Assembly (NCBI GenBank): GCA_902494625.1
Contig: CABUUB010000011.1
Coordinates: 1 to 39,452 of the forward strand
Direction: 5' to 3'
From: an uncultured Collinsella sp.
GTDB lineage: Bacteria > Actinomycetota > Coriobacteriia > Coriobacteriales > Coriobacteriaceae
DNA: 39,452 nucleotides
Shown in pieces: positions 15,238-22,297 of the stretch. Under the pieces are notes generated by a model, which made no database searches, was not told the origin of the DNA, and was given only the letters and a program-made list of their open reading frames with translations. Within the stretch, counting starts at the first letter, position 1, and every line of letters starts with the position of its first letter. The position numbers and the translations under genes were made by a program.

Positions 15238-15306
15238 ACTATAAGATTATGGTAAACGCTACTATAAGATTATGGAGAATGAAACTATTCGATTATGGTA
15301 ACAGCG
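15238..15306. repeat. Three 23-bp iterons upstream of the DUF4143-type ATPase
   Basis: ACTATAAGATTATGG at 15238 and 15261 is followed by ACTATTCGATTATGG at 15284, an exact 23-bp period (about two helical turns). Each unit is a near-dyad: ACTATAA, GA, TTATGGT. The third ends 17 bp before the ATG at 15324, overlapping the likely promoter, so it is an operator array candidate. Confidence 0.7.
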
Positions 15307-15323
15307 TAATAAGGGGCGTTGAT

Positions 15324-16493
15324 ATGGCTGAGTTCATTAACAGGGATTTGCATGAGTTGCTCATTCGCATGGCAGGCTGGTTTCCTGTTGTGTCGTTGAC
15401 AGGGCCTAGGCAGAGTGGTAAGTCTACGCTGGTTCGGCATGCCTTTCCCGACTATTCCTACGTCACGCTTGAGGACCCTCAAACGAGGCGCGCGGCCTTG
15501 GAGGATCCGGTGAGTTTTATCCGCAACCGAAAGGGCGGACTCATCATCGATGAGGCGCAATACGCGCCGGATTTGTTTTCAATGATCCAGGTCGTTTCGG
15601 ATGAGCGGGGAGACGCCGGTCAATACATCCTTACAGGCTCGCAAAACTTTTTGATGATGAAAAGCATCGGGCAGTCTCTTGCCGGGCGAGTCGGGATCTT
15701 AAAATTGCTGCCATTATCGTTTCGAGAAGCGGAGAGGGGCCAGCAGGGGCAGCTGGAAGTGGATTTGTTCGCGCTCGAAGGGGGATACCCTCGCCTGCGT
15801 TCCGCCGGAATGCCGTCCTCGGTTTATTTCCCCAGCTATATCGATACCTATGTTGAGCGCGATGTTGTGGGCTTGCTTGATGTGCGCAATAAGGCGGAGT
15901 TTCATAAGTTTCTGTCCATAATTGCTCAGAGCGTCGGTGCCCTCATCAATATATCCTCGCTTTCTCGAGATACGGGCGTGAGCGTATCGACCATTAAAAG
16001 CTGGTTGTCCATCCTGGAGCAGAGCTACCTGACGTTTTCGCTGCAGCCCTATTATGCAAATGCCAAGAAGCGTCTAACTAAAACGCCCAAGCTCTATTTT
16101 TACGACACGGGGCTGCTCTGCTACTTGCTCAAAATTGGATCACTGGAGCAACTATTGGAGAGCCCTTATCTGGGGGCCGTTTTCGAAAACCTCATCGTTT
16201 CCGAAACGGCGAAGAGCCATCTCAACGTGGGCGAGAATCCCGAGCTGTATTTCTATAGGGACGACAGCAAGTGTGAAATCGATTTGCTCGACTGTACAAA
16301 CTCAGGGAGTCCCAAGGCTATCGAAATAAAATCATCCAGAACGTATCACGATAAGTACGCCCGCCATCTACAGACTGTATGCGATGAGATCGACATTGCA
16401 AAAGATGCGCGCTATGTTGTGGCCCGCGTGGACTCAACGTATGAGTCGAAAGACTGTAGTGTGGTTTCGGCGCGTGATTGGCTTTTACGATAA
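15324..16493 (+). CDS. AAA-type ATPase with DUF4143 domain
   Basis: 389 aa. Walker A is GPRQSGKST near residues 28-36; Walker B is GGLIIDEAQYAPDL (~71-84); a sensor-like YILTGSQNF follows. The second half (from about 185) has the DUF4143 fold, including a helix-turn-helix-like SLSRDTGVSVSTIKSWLSIL segment, YFYDTGLLCYLL, GAVFENLIVSE and the nuclease-like CEIDLL...AIEIKSS motif. Such P-loop proteins are widespread and often of mobile or toxin-antitoxin-like distribution; function is unproven. The start is taken as the ATG at 15324 with AAGGGG upstream; an ATG at 15249 in the same frame would run through the iterons. Monocistronic, convergent with the GAF-LuxR gene. Confidence 0.85.
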   Translation: MAEFINRDLHELLIRMAGWFPVVSLTGPRQSGKSTLVRHAFPDYSYVTLEDPQTRRAALEDPVSFIRNRKGGLIIDEAQYAPDLFSMIQVVSDERGDAGQYILTGSQNFLMMKSIGQSLAGRVGILKLLPLSFREAERGQQGQLEVDLFALEGGYPRLRSAGMPSSVYFPSYIDTYVERDVVGLLDVRNKAEFHKFLSIIAQSVGALINISSLSRDTGVSVSTIKSWLSILEQSYLTFSLQPYYANAKKRLTKTPKLYFYDTGLLCYLLKIGSLEQLLESPYLGAVFENLIVSETAKSHLNVGENPELYFYRDDSKCEIDLLDCTNSGSPKAIEIKSSRTYHDKYARHLQTVCDEIDIAKDARYVVARVDSTYESKDCSVVSARDWLLR

Positions 16494-16515
16494 CAAGCTC
16501 GGCGCATTAACAACA

Positions 16516-16556
16516 GCCGCGAAGGGAACCGGCCCCTTTTGCGGCGGTTTTTTGCC
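16516..16556 (+). terminator. Rho-independent terminator after the DUF4143-type ATPase
   Basis: GCCGCGAAGGG pairs with CCCTTTTGCGGC and is followed by a run of Ts. Closely related in sequence to the terminator at 2523-2567. Confidence 0.75.
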
Positions 16557-16577
16557 TATCTGGTGCGTCTTAGATGC

Positions 16578-16696
16578 AAGTGAGTAGACTTATTTGGATA
16601 TGCCGAGCACATCGCGACAAATGCTCAATAAAACCGCAGGTCAGAGCTGTGGCGTTTTGGGGCGTGCTTGACCTCCTGCAAAAAGCCTACTCACTT
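16578..16696. repeat. 119-bp nested inverted-repeat element, copy B
   Basis: Ends AAGTGAGTAG and CTACTCACTT are identical to copy A, and 113 of 119 positions match. Of the six differences, two fall in the middle stem (one G-U-compatible, one giving C-A), so the stem is weaker than in copy A. Confidence 0.85.
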
Positions 16697-16715
16697 GGTT
16701 TTTTCTGTTAGAAGA

Positions 16716-16748
16716 CCGCCGCGAGGGAAGGCAGCTCCCTCGCGGCGG
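16716..16748 (-). terminator. Rho-independent terminator after the GAF-LuxR gene
   Basis: CCGCCGCGAGGGA pairs perfectly with TCCCTCGCGGCGG; minus-strand read-out continues into TCTTC. The equivalent stem in copy A is CCGCCACGAGGGA with TCCCTCGTGGCGG: an A-T pair there is a G-C pair here, a compensatory change. Confidence 0.78.
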
Positions 16749-16865
16749 CTGACATTTGCCCAGATAAAACCTGCCAAAATAAACCTGTCTACTCTTTGAG
16801 CCAGAGCCGACACTAATTCAAATGGCGAAATCAAAGGGCGTTCTCTGCATGGAGGGCGCCCTTTT

Positions 16866-17669
16866 TTATCGCGGGATGTTTTGCGTGGCAGTCATGAGGC
16901 CCAGGCGGTTGCTGACGCCGAGCTTGCGATAGATGGCGTTGACATGCTTCTTGACGGTTGACTCGCTTATGAATAGCTCGTTTGCCATCTGTTTGTTCGT
17001 TTTGCCGTCGAGCATGAGCCGCATGACTTCGGCTTCGCGCGGTTGGATATTGTGTTCTGTAATGAAAGCATTTAGCTGGTTTGTGTCTTCTGTCTGGGTG
17101 AGTTTAATGCCCCGAGGATAGAGGTTGGCGAGCGCGAGGCTCGCGTGCCGAGCGACTTCGAGCAGGATTGCGAGCTCGGTGTCGGTGAAGTCTCCGGCCG
17201 TGCGTTCACGAAACAGGGTGATGCTTCCTAGCGGGCTGTCGTTGTGCGCGAGCGTGGCCGTACAGCCAAAGTAGACGCCCTGCGGTTCCATCCATTTGCG
17301 ATAGATGGGCGTGGCATCGCGTCGCTCGACGTCGACGAGGTCGAGGTCGCGGTAGACGCCGACCTTATGTAAGTCAAAGCTCCATGTTGTATAGTCCATC
17401 GCGGCGTAGCGGTTGTAGTAGTCGCTCAGTGCGCGGTCGTCCATTCCGCTGCTTGCGGGGTGGACGTAGCGTGGGGCATCACTGCCCGCCGCCTCGATCA
17501 GGTCGAACATGGCGATCCGATGGGGCACGAGCCCTGTCGTTCCCTCGAGGGTCTCCTTTTGCAGCTTATCGACACCGTGTGATGCGTGGATTGCAAGCGC
17601 GAGCTCGTTGAGAGCAGTCCAGGTCGTACTGTCCAACTCAATAGTCTGCTGTTTATTGCATGGGGGCAT
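16866..17669 (-). CDS. LuxR-family regulator with GAF-like sensor domain
   Basis: 267 aa, soluble. Residues ~10-185 look like a GAF-type ligand domain (segments PHRIAMFDLIEAAG, YYNRYAAMDYTTW, GSITLFRERTAGDFTDTEL). Residues ~205-262 form a LuxR helix-turn-helix (IQPREAEVMRLMLDGKTNKQ, SESTVKKHVNAIYRKLGVSN). The start is ATG 17669 behind GGAAAGGAT; an upstream in-frame start at 17705 lacks a ribosome site. It is divergent from agmatine deiminase 2, and dyads in the 178-bp gap make it the likely local regulator, perhaps sensing agmatine or a polyamine (inference). It differs in architecture from the two membrane LuxR proteins at 2816 and 10697. Confidence 0.85.
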   Translation of the reverse strand: MPPCNKQQTIELDSTTWTALNELALAIHASHGVDKLQKETLEGTTGLVPHRIAMFDLIEAAGSDAPRYVHPASSGMDDRALSDYYNRYAAMDYTTWSFDLHKVGVYRDLDLVDVERRDATPIYRKWMEPQGVYFGCTATLAHNDSPLGSITLFRERTAGDFTDTELAILLEVARHASLALANLYPRGIKLTQTEDTNQLNAFITEHNIQPREAEVMRLMLDGKTNKQMANELFISESTVKKHVNAIYRKLGVSNRLGLMTATQNIPR

Positions 17670-17847
17670 AGGGCATCCTTTCCATTGTGGAACCCAGTAT
17701 GTCATGTTCTCGGCCTGAATAGAACTTTAGGTCAGCGAATGGTATACCGTCGGTCGCTGAAAGGGGCTCGAGGGACCATTGAGAACATCTCGGTGCGGCC
17801 GCATCATGGTCTCGTCAAGCAAAAGCACCGAGATTTAGGAGCTTGAA
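17670..17847. promoter_or_regulatory. Divergent regulatory region, GAF-LuxR / agmatine deiminase 2
   Basis: Holds nested dyads: ATGTTCTC (17704-17711) with GAGAACAT (17781-17788), and CAGCGA (17733-17738) with TCGCTG (17754-17759) surrounding the palindrome GGTATACC. The leader hairpin ATCTCGGTGC (17787-17796) with GCACCGAGAT (17826-17835) ends 2 bp before the AGGAG of the deiminase gene and could limit its translation. Confidence 0.5.
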
Positions 17848-18969
17848 ATGAAGACCATCTACGAGAGTGAGTCCACACCTAAGAAGGACGGGTTCTATAT
17901 GCCCGGCGAGTACGAGGAGCAGGAGCGCACCTGGATTTTGTGGCCGCATCGCTCGGATGTGTGGCGCTGTGGTGCCAAGCCGGCGCAAAAGGTCTTTACC
18001 GAGATTATTAAGACCGTTGCACGTTTTCAGCCCATCACTGTGGGCGTCAACACTGAAGACTTCCCCGCGGTGTGTGAGATCTTCGACGGCGTTGAGAACG
18101 TGCGCGTTATCCACATGGAGTACAACGACAGCTGGATTCGCGACCCCGGCCCGGCGTTCCTCGTTAATGACAATGGTGAGGTTGCTCTTTCGCACTTCCA
18201 CTTTAATGCTTACGGCGGTTTCATTGACGGCCTGTATTTCCCGTGGGACAAGGACGCTTCCATTGGCCTGCAGGTGGCACAGCTCGAGCAGGTTAACCGC
18301 TATCGTCCCGAGGATTATATCCTCGAGGGTGGCTCGTTTAACTGCGACGGCCAGGGCACCGTGGTGACCACCGAGATGTGCCTGCTCAATGAGGACCGCA
18401 ATCCCCAGTACACCAAGGAGCAGATCGAGGAGAAGCTTGCCGAGTACCTGGGCATCGAGAAGGTCATTTGGATCAAGGATGGCATCGACCCGTTTGAGAC
18501 CAACGGGCACGTGGACGACGTCGCATGCTTTAGTGCGCCCGGCGAGGTCTGCTGCATGTGGACCGATGATCCCAACCATAAGTTCTACAAGGAGTGCCAA
18601 GAGGCGTATAAGACGCTTTCCGAGACGACGGATGCCCGTGGCCGCAAGCTCAAGATCCACAAGGTGATTATGCCTGCGACCTCGGTATATATGACCGAGG
18701 AGGAGGCATCGACCATCGATCCGGTCGAGGGTGTGCTGCCGCGTACTCCCGAGGACGCCTTTGAGCCCAGCTACCTCAACTTCTTGCCCATCAACGGGGC
18801 GGTGCTGGTGCCACAGTTTGGCGACCCCAACGATGCCCAGGCACTCAAGGATATCCAAGCCGCCTATCCGGATCGCGAGGTCATCGGCATCATGACGCGC
18901 GAGGTCATCTATGGTGGCGGCAACATCCACTGCATCACCCAGCAGCAGCCCAAGGCGCGCTGTAAATAG
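17848..18969 (+). CDS. aguA: Agmatine deiminase, copy 2
   Basis: 373 aa, the usual length for bacterial agmatine deiminases. Catalytic residues: Asp99 in WIRDPGP, Glu160 in ILEGGS, His221 in NGHVDDV, Cys362 in GGGNIHCITQQ. It keeps the canonical RDxGP motif that copy 1 lacks and has no charged insertion, so this is the more typical enzyme. ATG at 17848 behind TTTAGGAG. It stands alone with its own regulator and a terminator at 19008-19042, away from ptcA and the antiporters, so it is probably induced under different conditions from copy 1 (inference). Being about 9.5 kb from copy 1 with different flanks, it is not a recent tandem duplication. Confidence 0.92.
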   Translation: MKTIYESESTPKKDGFYMPGEYEEQERTWILWPHRSDVWRCGAKPAQKVFTEIIKTVARFQPITVGVNTEDFPAVCEIFDGVENVRVIHMEYNDSWIRDPGPAFLVNDNGEVALSHFHFNAYGGFIDGLYFPWDKDASIGLQVAQLEQVNRYRPEDYILEGGSFNCDGQGTVVTTEMCLLNEDRNPQYTKEQIEEKLAEYLGIEKVIWIKDGIDPFETNGHVDDVACFSAPGEVCCMWTDDPNHKFYKECQEAYKTLSETTDARGRKLKIHKVIMPATSVYMTEEEASTIDPVEGVLPRTPEDAFEPSYLNFLPINGAVLVPQFGDPNDAQALKDIQAAYPDREVIGIMTREVIYGGGNIHCITQQQPKARCK

Positions 18970-19007
18970 CAGTTCCATGGTGAACAGTGCTTGATTGTCC
19001 GCACGCG

Positions 19008-19042
19008 AAAGTCCGCCGACTTCAATGGTCGGCGGACTTTTT
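19008..19042 (+). terminator. Rho-independent terminator after agmatine deiminase 2
   Basis: AAAGTCCGCCGAC (19008-19020) pairs perfectly with GTCGGCGGACTTT (19028-19040), followed by further Ts. Confidence 0.88.
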
Positions 19043-19129
19043 GTGTGGTGGTTTCAGCTGAACGGCGGGCCGTGCGGCTTGGGTGTGCGGGCACACAATC
19101 TGGGGAAACCAAACAGATTGGGGCCTTAT

Positions 19130-19300
19130 ATGATCGACTCGAAGGGAAACGTGCGACCCGAGGGCATGTTTAACAGGGCGTACCTGGCCCCCGAAGCCCA
19201 GCGCGCATACGATACGCTGCTCGAGTGCGTGCTCAACGGGCAGAAGGGTTGCGAGGCTTCGGCGCATGCGGGCATGGATACCATCAAGGCGCTCGTATAG
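19130..19300 (+). CDS. Possible small protein or gene fragment (56 aa)
   Basis: Reads MIDSKGNVRPEGMFNRAYLA and continues through AYDTLLECVLNGQKGCEASA to DTIKALV. I do not recognise it. The ribosome site is weak (TTGGGG). It ends just where the kinase-like remnant begins in another frame, so it may be the N-terminal part of a gene interrupted by deletion rather than a complete gene. Confidence 0.3.
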   Translation: MIDSKGNVRPEGMFNRAYLAPEAQRAYDTLLECVLNGQKGCEASAHAGMDTIKALV

Positions 19301-19301
19301 C

Positions 19302-19871
19302 TTTACGCTTTCGGATGTGACACATAGGACTGCGTGCGCCGCTCCCGGCTATATTGCCCCCGAGGTGCTTCAACTCATGGAGATAGCCGGCATCAGCGAT
19401 TTCGAGAGCTTGGCAGCGTCCACGAATGCCCCCGTGTTTACGCCACAGACGGATGACTTTGGACTCGCGGTCCATATCTTTAAGATGCTTAACCGCGGAA
19501 TACACCCATACGCTTCTGGTGAGCTGGACTTGGACATATTTGACCTGGACGACGATGACATTCCGCCTGCACCATTGATAAACAGCTGCGTGTGTAATGG
19601 GCACAGCCCGTTTGTGGGGACGTTGGTCGGATACGTTGTCCCAAAGTACGCTCTTGAGCTCGATGATTTTAGCGGCATTATGGGCGAGGCACTCCGTCGA
19701 TCGCTGTATGGCAGGGCGGAGGAGCGTCTTGACGCACGCACATGGGCGCGCCTGCTCGACCGCTATCTATCCGAGACAGTTGTGTGCAAGCGTGGCCATC
19801 TCCACCACTCGTTACAGCACGAATGCCCTTGCTGCCGAGGAGAGCGCGCCTTGTTGACTCGTCTTGGTTGA
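19302..19871 (+). pseudogene. Truncated bacterial protein-kinase-like gene (C-lobe only)
   Basis: About 189 codons are open. The sequence starts inside an activation segment (CAAPGYIAPEVLQ, the APE motif), continues with TDDFGLAVHIFKMLNRGIHPY (kinase subdomain IX) and ends with a cysteine-rich tail CKRGH...CPCC, as in eukaryotic-like kinases of the YegI kind. The glycine loop, the catalytic Lys and the HRD and DFG motifs are absent, so it cannot be an active kinase. The nearest start (ATG 19266) lies inside the preceding small ORF and has no ribosome site. Best read as a deletion remnant; an alternative is a translated C-terminal adaptor, which I think less likely. Confidence 0.55.
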
Positions 19872-19900
19872 TGGTTTGGGCCGTCTTGTAGAAAGCCCGT

Positions 19901-19935
19901 GAGGCGACATGCAAGTTAAGCCTGCGTGTCGCCTC
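19901..19935 (-). terminator. Hairpin at the 3' end of the GNAT gene
   Basis: GAGGCGACA (19901-19909) and TGTCGCCTC (19927-19935) are a perfect 9-bp stem with the GNAT stop codon in its loop. There is no strong T-run, so termination is plausible but not certain. Confidence 0.45.
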
Positions 19936-20566
19936 CGTACATATAGACGATAAATCCGTCGCCGGTGTCCTGGCTGTGATCCTCCAAGATGCGCTTCATG
20001 TTGAGGTGCTCGTAGAACTGCCAGTCGGAGTTGCAGTCGCTCATCAGGAAGAATTTGGTGCACCCGGCTTTGGCGAGTTCGGCGCGCGCAAGGTCGATGA
20101 GCGCACGGCCGAGCCCCTTGCCCTGCCATTCGGGCACGATGATGATCAGGTTGAGCTGGCCCTGGGCATATTCGTTGCCCGTGGCGGCAAAGCGGTCGGC
20201 TGTTGCCTTCTCGCGGCTATCGCCAAAGAGCGAGCCTTCGAGCTTGGCATCGGCGGTCTTTGCCATCTCGGTTGCCTGGACGAACATCTCGTTGTAGCAG
20301 GGCTCCCACGTGGGATTGGTGCGTGGTTTGCCGTCTTCGAAGATACCGATGCAGCAAGCGGCGATGATGCGGCCTTCAGCTTCGGCAACGAGCGCGATGG
20401 GGGAGCGCTGCAGCTGCATGGCGATGTTAAAGCGCGCACAGAAATCGGCGGTTTCGACGTCGCCTCGGTTGCGCAGCGTGTTGCACCACAGCTGGTTGTA
20501 GATGGCGGCGATGCCGGCCAGGTCATCGAGCGTGGCGGCACGCAGAGTTACGTTGTCAAGGCTCAT
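19916..20566 (-). CDS. GNAT-family N-acetyltransferase
   Basis: 216 aa. The acetyl-CoA-binding motif A is VPEWQGKGLGRALIDLARAE (about 144-163), preceded by the LNLIIIV strand and followed by CTKFFLMSDCNSDWQFYEHL, the usual motif B. The N-terminal half (VTLRAATLDDLAGIAAIYN) is the standard GNAT start. ATG 20566 is preceded by AAGGAG; a TTG 5 codons upstream overlaps that site and is rejected. The middle region (~85-130) is longer than in minimal GNATs. The acceptor substrate cannot be inferred. Monocistronic. Confidence 0.85.
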   Translation of the reverse strand: MSLDNVTLRAATLDDLAGIAAIYNQLWCNTLRNRGDVETADFCARFNIAMQLQRSPIALVAEAEGRIIAACCIGIFEDGKPRTNPTWEPCYNEMFVQATEMAKTADAKLEGSLFGDSREKATADRFAATGNEYAQGQLNLIIIVPEWQGKGLGRALIDLARAELAKAGCTKFFLMSDCNSDWQFYEHLNMKRILEDHSQDTGDGFIVYMYGGDTQA

Positions 20567-20714
20567 GGGGGCTCCTTCCAAGTTGGGTCAGGCCACCCCT
20601 GAGTGTGACATGGACGCAGGACGGCCGCATCGACCATTCGGCAGGCGAGCCTCGAATCCTCGGGGACGGAGGGTCCTAAGAAGGAATGAGGGCGGATTTT
20701 CGGACACTTGCTCG

Positions 20715-20782
20715 ATGAGAGTGGATAATCTCCCACTTTTAGCGCTGGTATAGGCCAAAAACGGGAGATTATCCACTCTCAT
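20715..20782. repeat. 20-bp perfect inverted repeat
   Basis: ATGAGAGTGGATAATCTCCC (20715-20734) and its exact complement (20763-20782) are separated by 28 bp. There is no T-run. Probably an intergenic repeat or a double-stranded RNA element. Confidence 0.8.
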
Positions 20783-20785
20783 TCT

Positions 20786-20847
20786 GGGTAGTCGTTGGGG
20801 ACGTTCTTAAACGACCAGTCATTAAAGAACGTCCCCAATGACTACCC
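20786..20847. repeat. 23-bp near-perfect inverted repeat with GGGGACGTTC core
   Basis: The left arm 20786-20808 and right arm 20825-20847 are complementary at 22 of 23 positions with a 16-nt spacer. It directly follows the previous palindrome. Confidence 0.8.
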
Positions 20848-20939
20848 CAAGGAACATCCCAGACTGCTGGCAGAAAAGGAACGTCCCTAACTGCCGCATC
20901 CGGAGTAAGACAACGCCGCAGGTAGAGGACGGACAGCGA

Positions 20940-21038
20940 GCGGGCCGCATTTGAGACAAGGTGACGTGAAACGAAAGGGCGCTGACCTTCTGGTCGCGCC
21001 CTTGAAGTTGAACGTCAGATTGTCCAAATGCGGCCCGC
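20940..21038 (-). repeat. 99-nt extended hairpin downstream of DAHP synthase
   Basis: GCGGGCCGCATTTG (20940-20953) pairs perfectly with CAAATGCGGCCCGC (21025-21038). Pairing continues inward imperfectly (GACAA/TTGTC, TGACGT/ACGTCA), then AAGGGCGC/GCGCCCTT and GACC/GGTC at the tip. It begins 4 bp after the gene's stop and may end or stabilise its mRNA. Confidence 0.7.
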
Positions 21039-21042
21039 GTAA

Positions 21043-22074
21043 CTAAACCCGCTCCGCGATCTCGTGGATGAGGTAGTCGGTCTTTTCCCAGCCCAGGCAC
21101 GGGTCGGTGATCGACTTACCAAAGACACCGCCATCGACCGGCTGGTTGCCGTCCTCAAGGTAAGACTCGATCATAAAACCCTTGACCAGCTTGGAGATGG
21201 ACTCATTGCGGCGGCAGCTGTCGAGCACCTCCTTGCAAATGCGGTACTGCTCCAGCGGGCGCTTGCCCGAGTTGTCGTGGTTGCAGTCGATGACCGCCGC
21301 CGGGTTGGCGTAACCGGCATGCTCGGTATAGCGCTCGGCCAGGCGCTCCAGGTGCTCGTAGTGGTAATTGGGGTAGGTGCGACCGTCGAGACCGATGTAG
21401 CCACGCATGACGGCGTGCGCGAGCGGGTTGCCGTCGCACTCAACCTCCCAGTTGCGGAAGATAAAGCTCTGATATGCCTGGGCGGCGTAGATGGAGTTGA
21501 GCATGACGGTGGTGGAACCGGCGGTGGGGTTCTTCATGCCCACAGGCACCGAAATGCCGCTCGACACCAGGCGGTGCTCCTGGTTTTCGACCGAGCGTGC
21601 ACCCACGGCAACGTAGCTCAGCAGGTCGACGAGGTACTGGTAGTTGGACGGGTAGAGCATCTCATCGGCGGTAAAGAAGCCGGTCTCCTCGATGACGCGC
21701 AGGTGCATGTGGCGGATTGCCTTGACGCCTTCGAGCAGGTCATCGGGCGCCTCGGGGTCGGGGTTGTGCAGCAGACCCTTGTAGCCAGTGCCCTTGGTGC
21801 GCGGCTTGTTGGTGTAGACGCGCGGAATGACGATGAGCTTGTCCTTGACCTCCTCGGCGGTCTTGGCCAGTCGGTTCATGTACTCAAGCACCGAATCCTC
21901 GCGGTCGGCAGAGCACGGGCCGATGATAAGCACCTTGCGTGCGTCCTCGCCGGTAAAGACTTTGGCGACCTCGGCGTCAAATGCCTGCTTTTTGGCGGTA
22001 AGCTCGGCAGAAAGTGGCATTTCCTCGCGGATCTCCATGGGGATCGGCAGCCTGCGTTTGAATTCCATGGCCAT
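21043..22074 (-). CDS. 3-deoxy-7-phosphoheptulonate (DAHP) synthase, type I
   Basis: 343 aa. Condenses phosphoenolpyruvate and erythrose 4-phosphate in the first step of the shikimate pathway. Family motifs: LIIGPCSADREDSVLEYMN (around 49-67), RVYTNKPRTKGTGYKGL with the PEP-contacting Lys-Pro-Arg-Thr, GARSVENQEHR, PVGMKNPTAGS, and DCNHDNSGK near the metal site. This is the AroF/G/H group common in enteric bacteria. ATG 22074 follows GAGGAG; a second Met two codons on is possible. Which aromatic amino acid inhibits it cannot be told by eye. Monocistronic; the ~220 bp upstream contains a partial repeat tail at 22182-22224. Confidence 0.93.
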   Translation of the reverse strand: MAMEFKRRLPIPMEIREEMPLSAELTAKKQAFDAEVAKVFTGEDARKVLIIGPCSADREDSVLEYMNRLAKTAEEVKDKLIVIPRVYTNKPRTKGTGYKGLLHNPDPEAPDDLLEGVKAIRHMHLRVIEETGFFTADEMLYPSNYQYLVDLLSYVAVGARSVENQEHRLVSSGISVPVGMKNPTAGSTTVMLNSIYAAQAYQSFIFRNWEVECDGNPLAHAVMRGYIGLDGRTYPNYHYEHLERLAERYTEHAGYANPAAVIDCNHDNSGKRPLEQYRICKEVLDSCRRNESISKLVKGFMIESYLEDGNQPVDGGVFGKSITDPCLGWEKTDYLIHEIAERV

Positions 22075-22181
22075 AGGGGTCTCCTCAATCTATAGAAAGA
22101 GCAATAAGCGTATTGTCGAATGCTCGGCATTATCCGCTGTCGCACGCTAAAGTGCAAGCCCTTGTCACCCCGAAACCTACC

Positions 22182-22224
22182 AAAAAGGGACAGGTTTATT
22201 TTGGCAGGTTTTATCTGGGTAAAC
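22182..22224 (-). repeat. Partial copy of the convergent-cassette tail
   Basis: The + strand reads CAGGTTTATTTTGGCAGG and TTTTATCTGGGTAAACG, the reverse complement of the tails at 2767-2806 and 16755-16790. Only the tail is present; the 119-bp core and terminator stems are missing. Confidence 0.65.
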
Positions 22225-22297
22225 GTCGGCGGATGCCGGGAGGGAGCGGCGCCGCGCGGGACCCTAAGGCTGTTGTCGGTTCCCTAGGAAATACCCT

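Larger units (their letters stand above)
16494..16865. other. Convergent intergenic cassette, second copy
   Basis: 372 bp without a gene. It repeats the order seen at 2487-2815: + terminator, 119-bp repeat core, - terminator and a tail (about 16751-16790) with the conserved stretch ending AAACCTGTC. Confidence 0.8.
20567..21042. other. 476-bp non-coding region with three long palindromes
   Basis: No gene seen. It contains the inverted repeats at 20715-20782, 20786-20847 and 20940-21038, listed separately. The stretch 20600-20700 shows no clear structure. A shorter GGAACGTCCC piece at 20878-20887 echoes the second palindrome. Confidence 0.75.

Noticed and set aside
20640..20680. Possible tRNA T-arm (CTCGAATCC)
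   Set aside because: No cloverleaf, no acceptor stem and no anticodon arm could be built around it.
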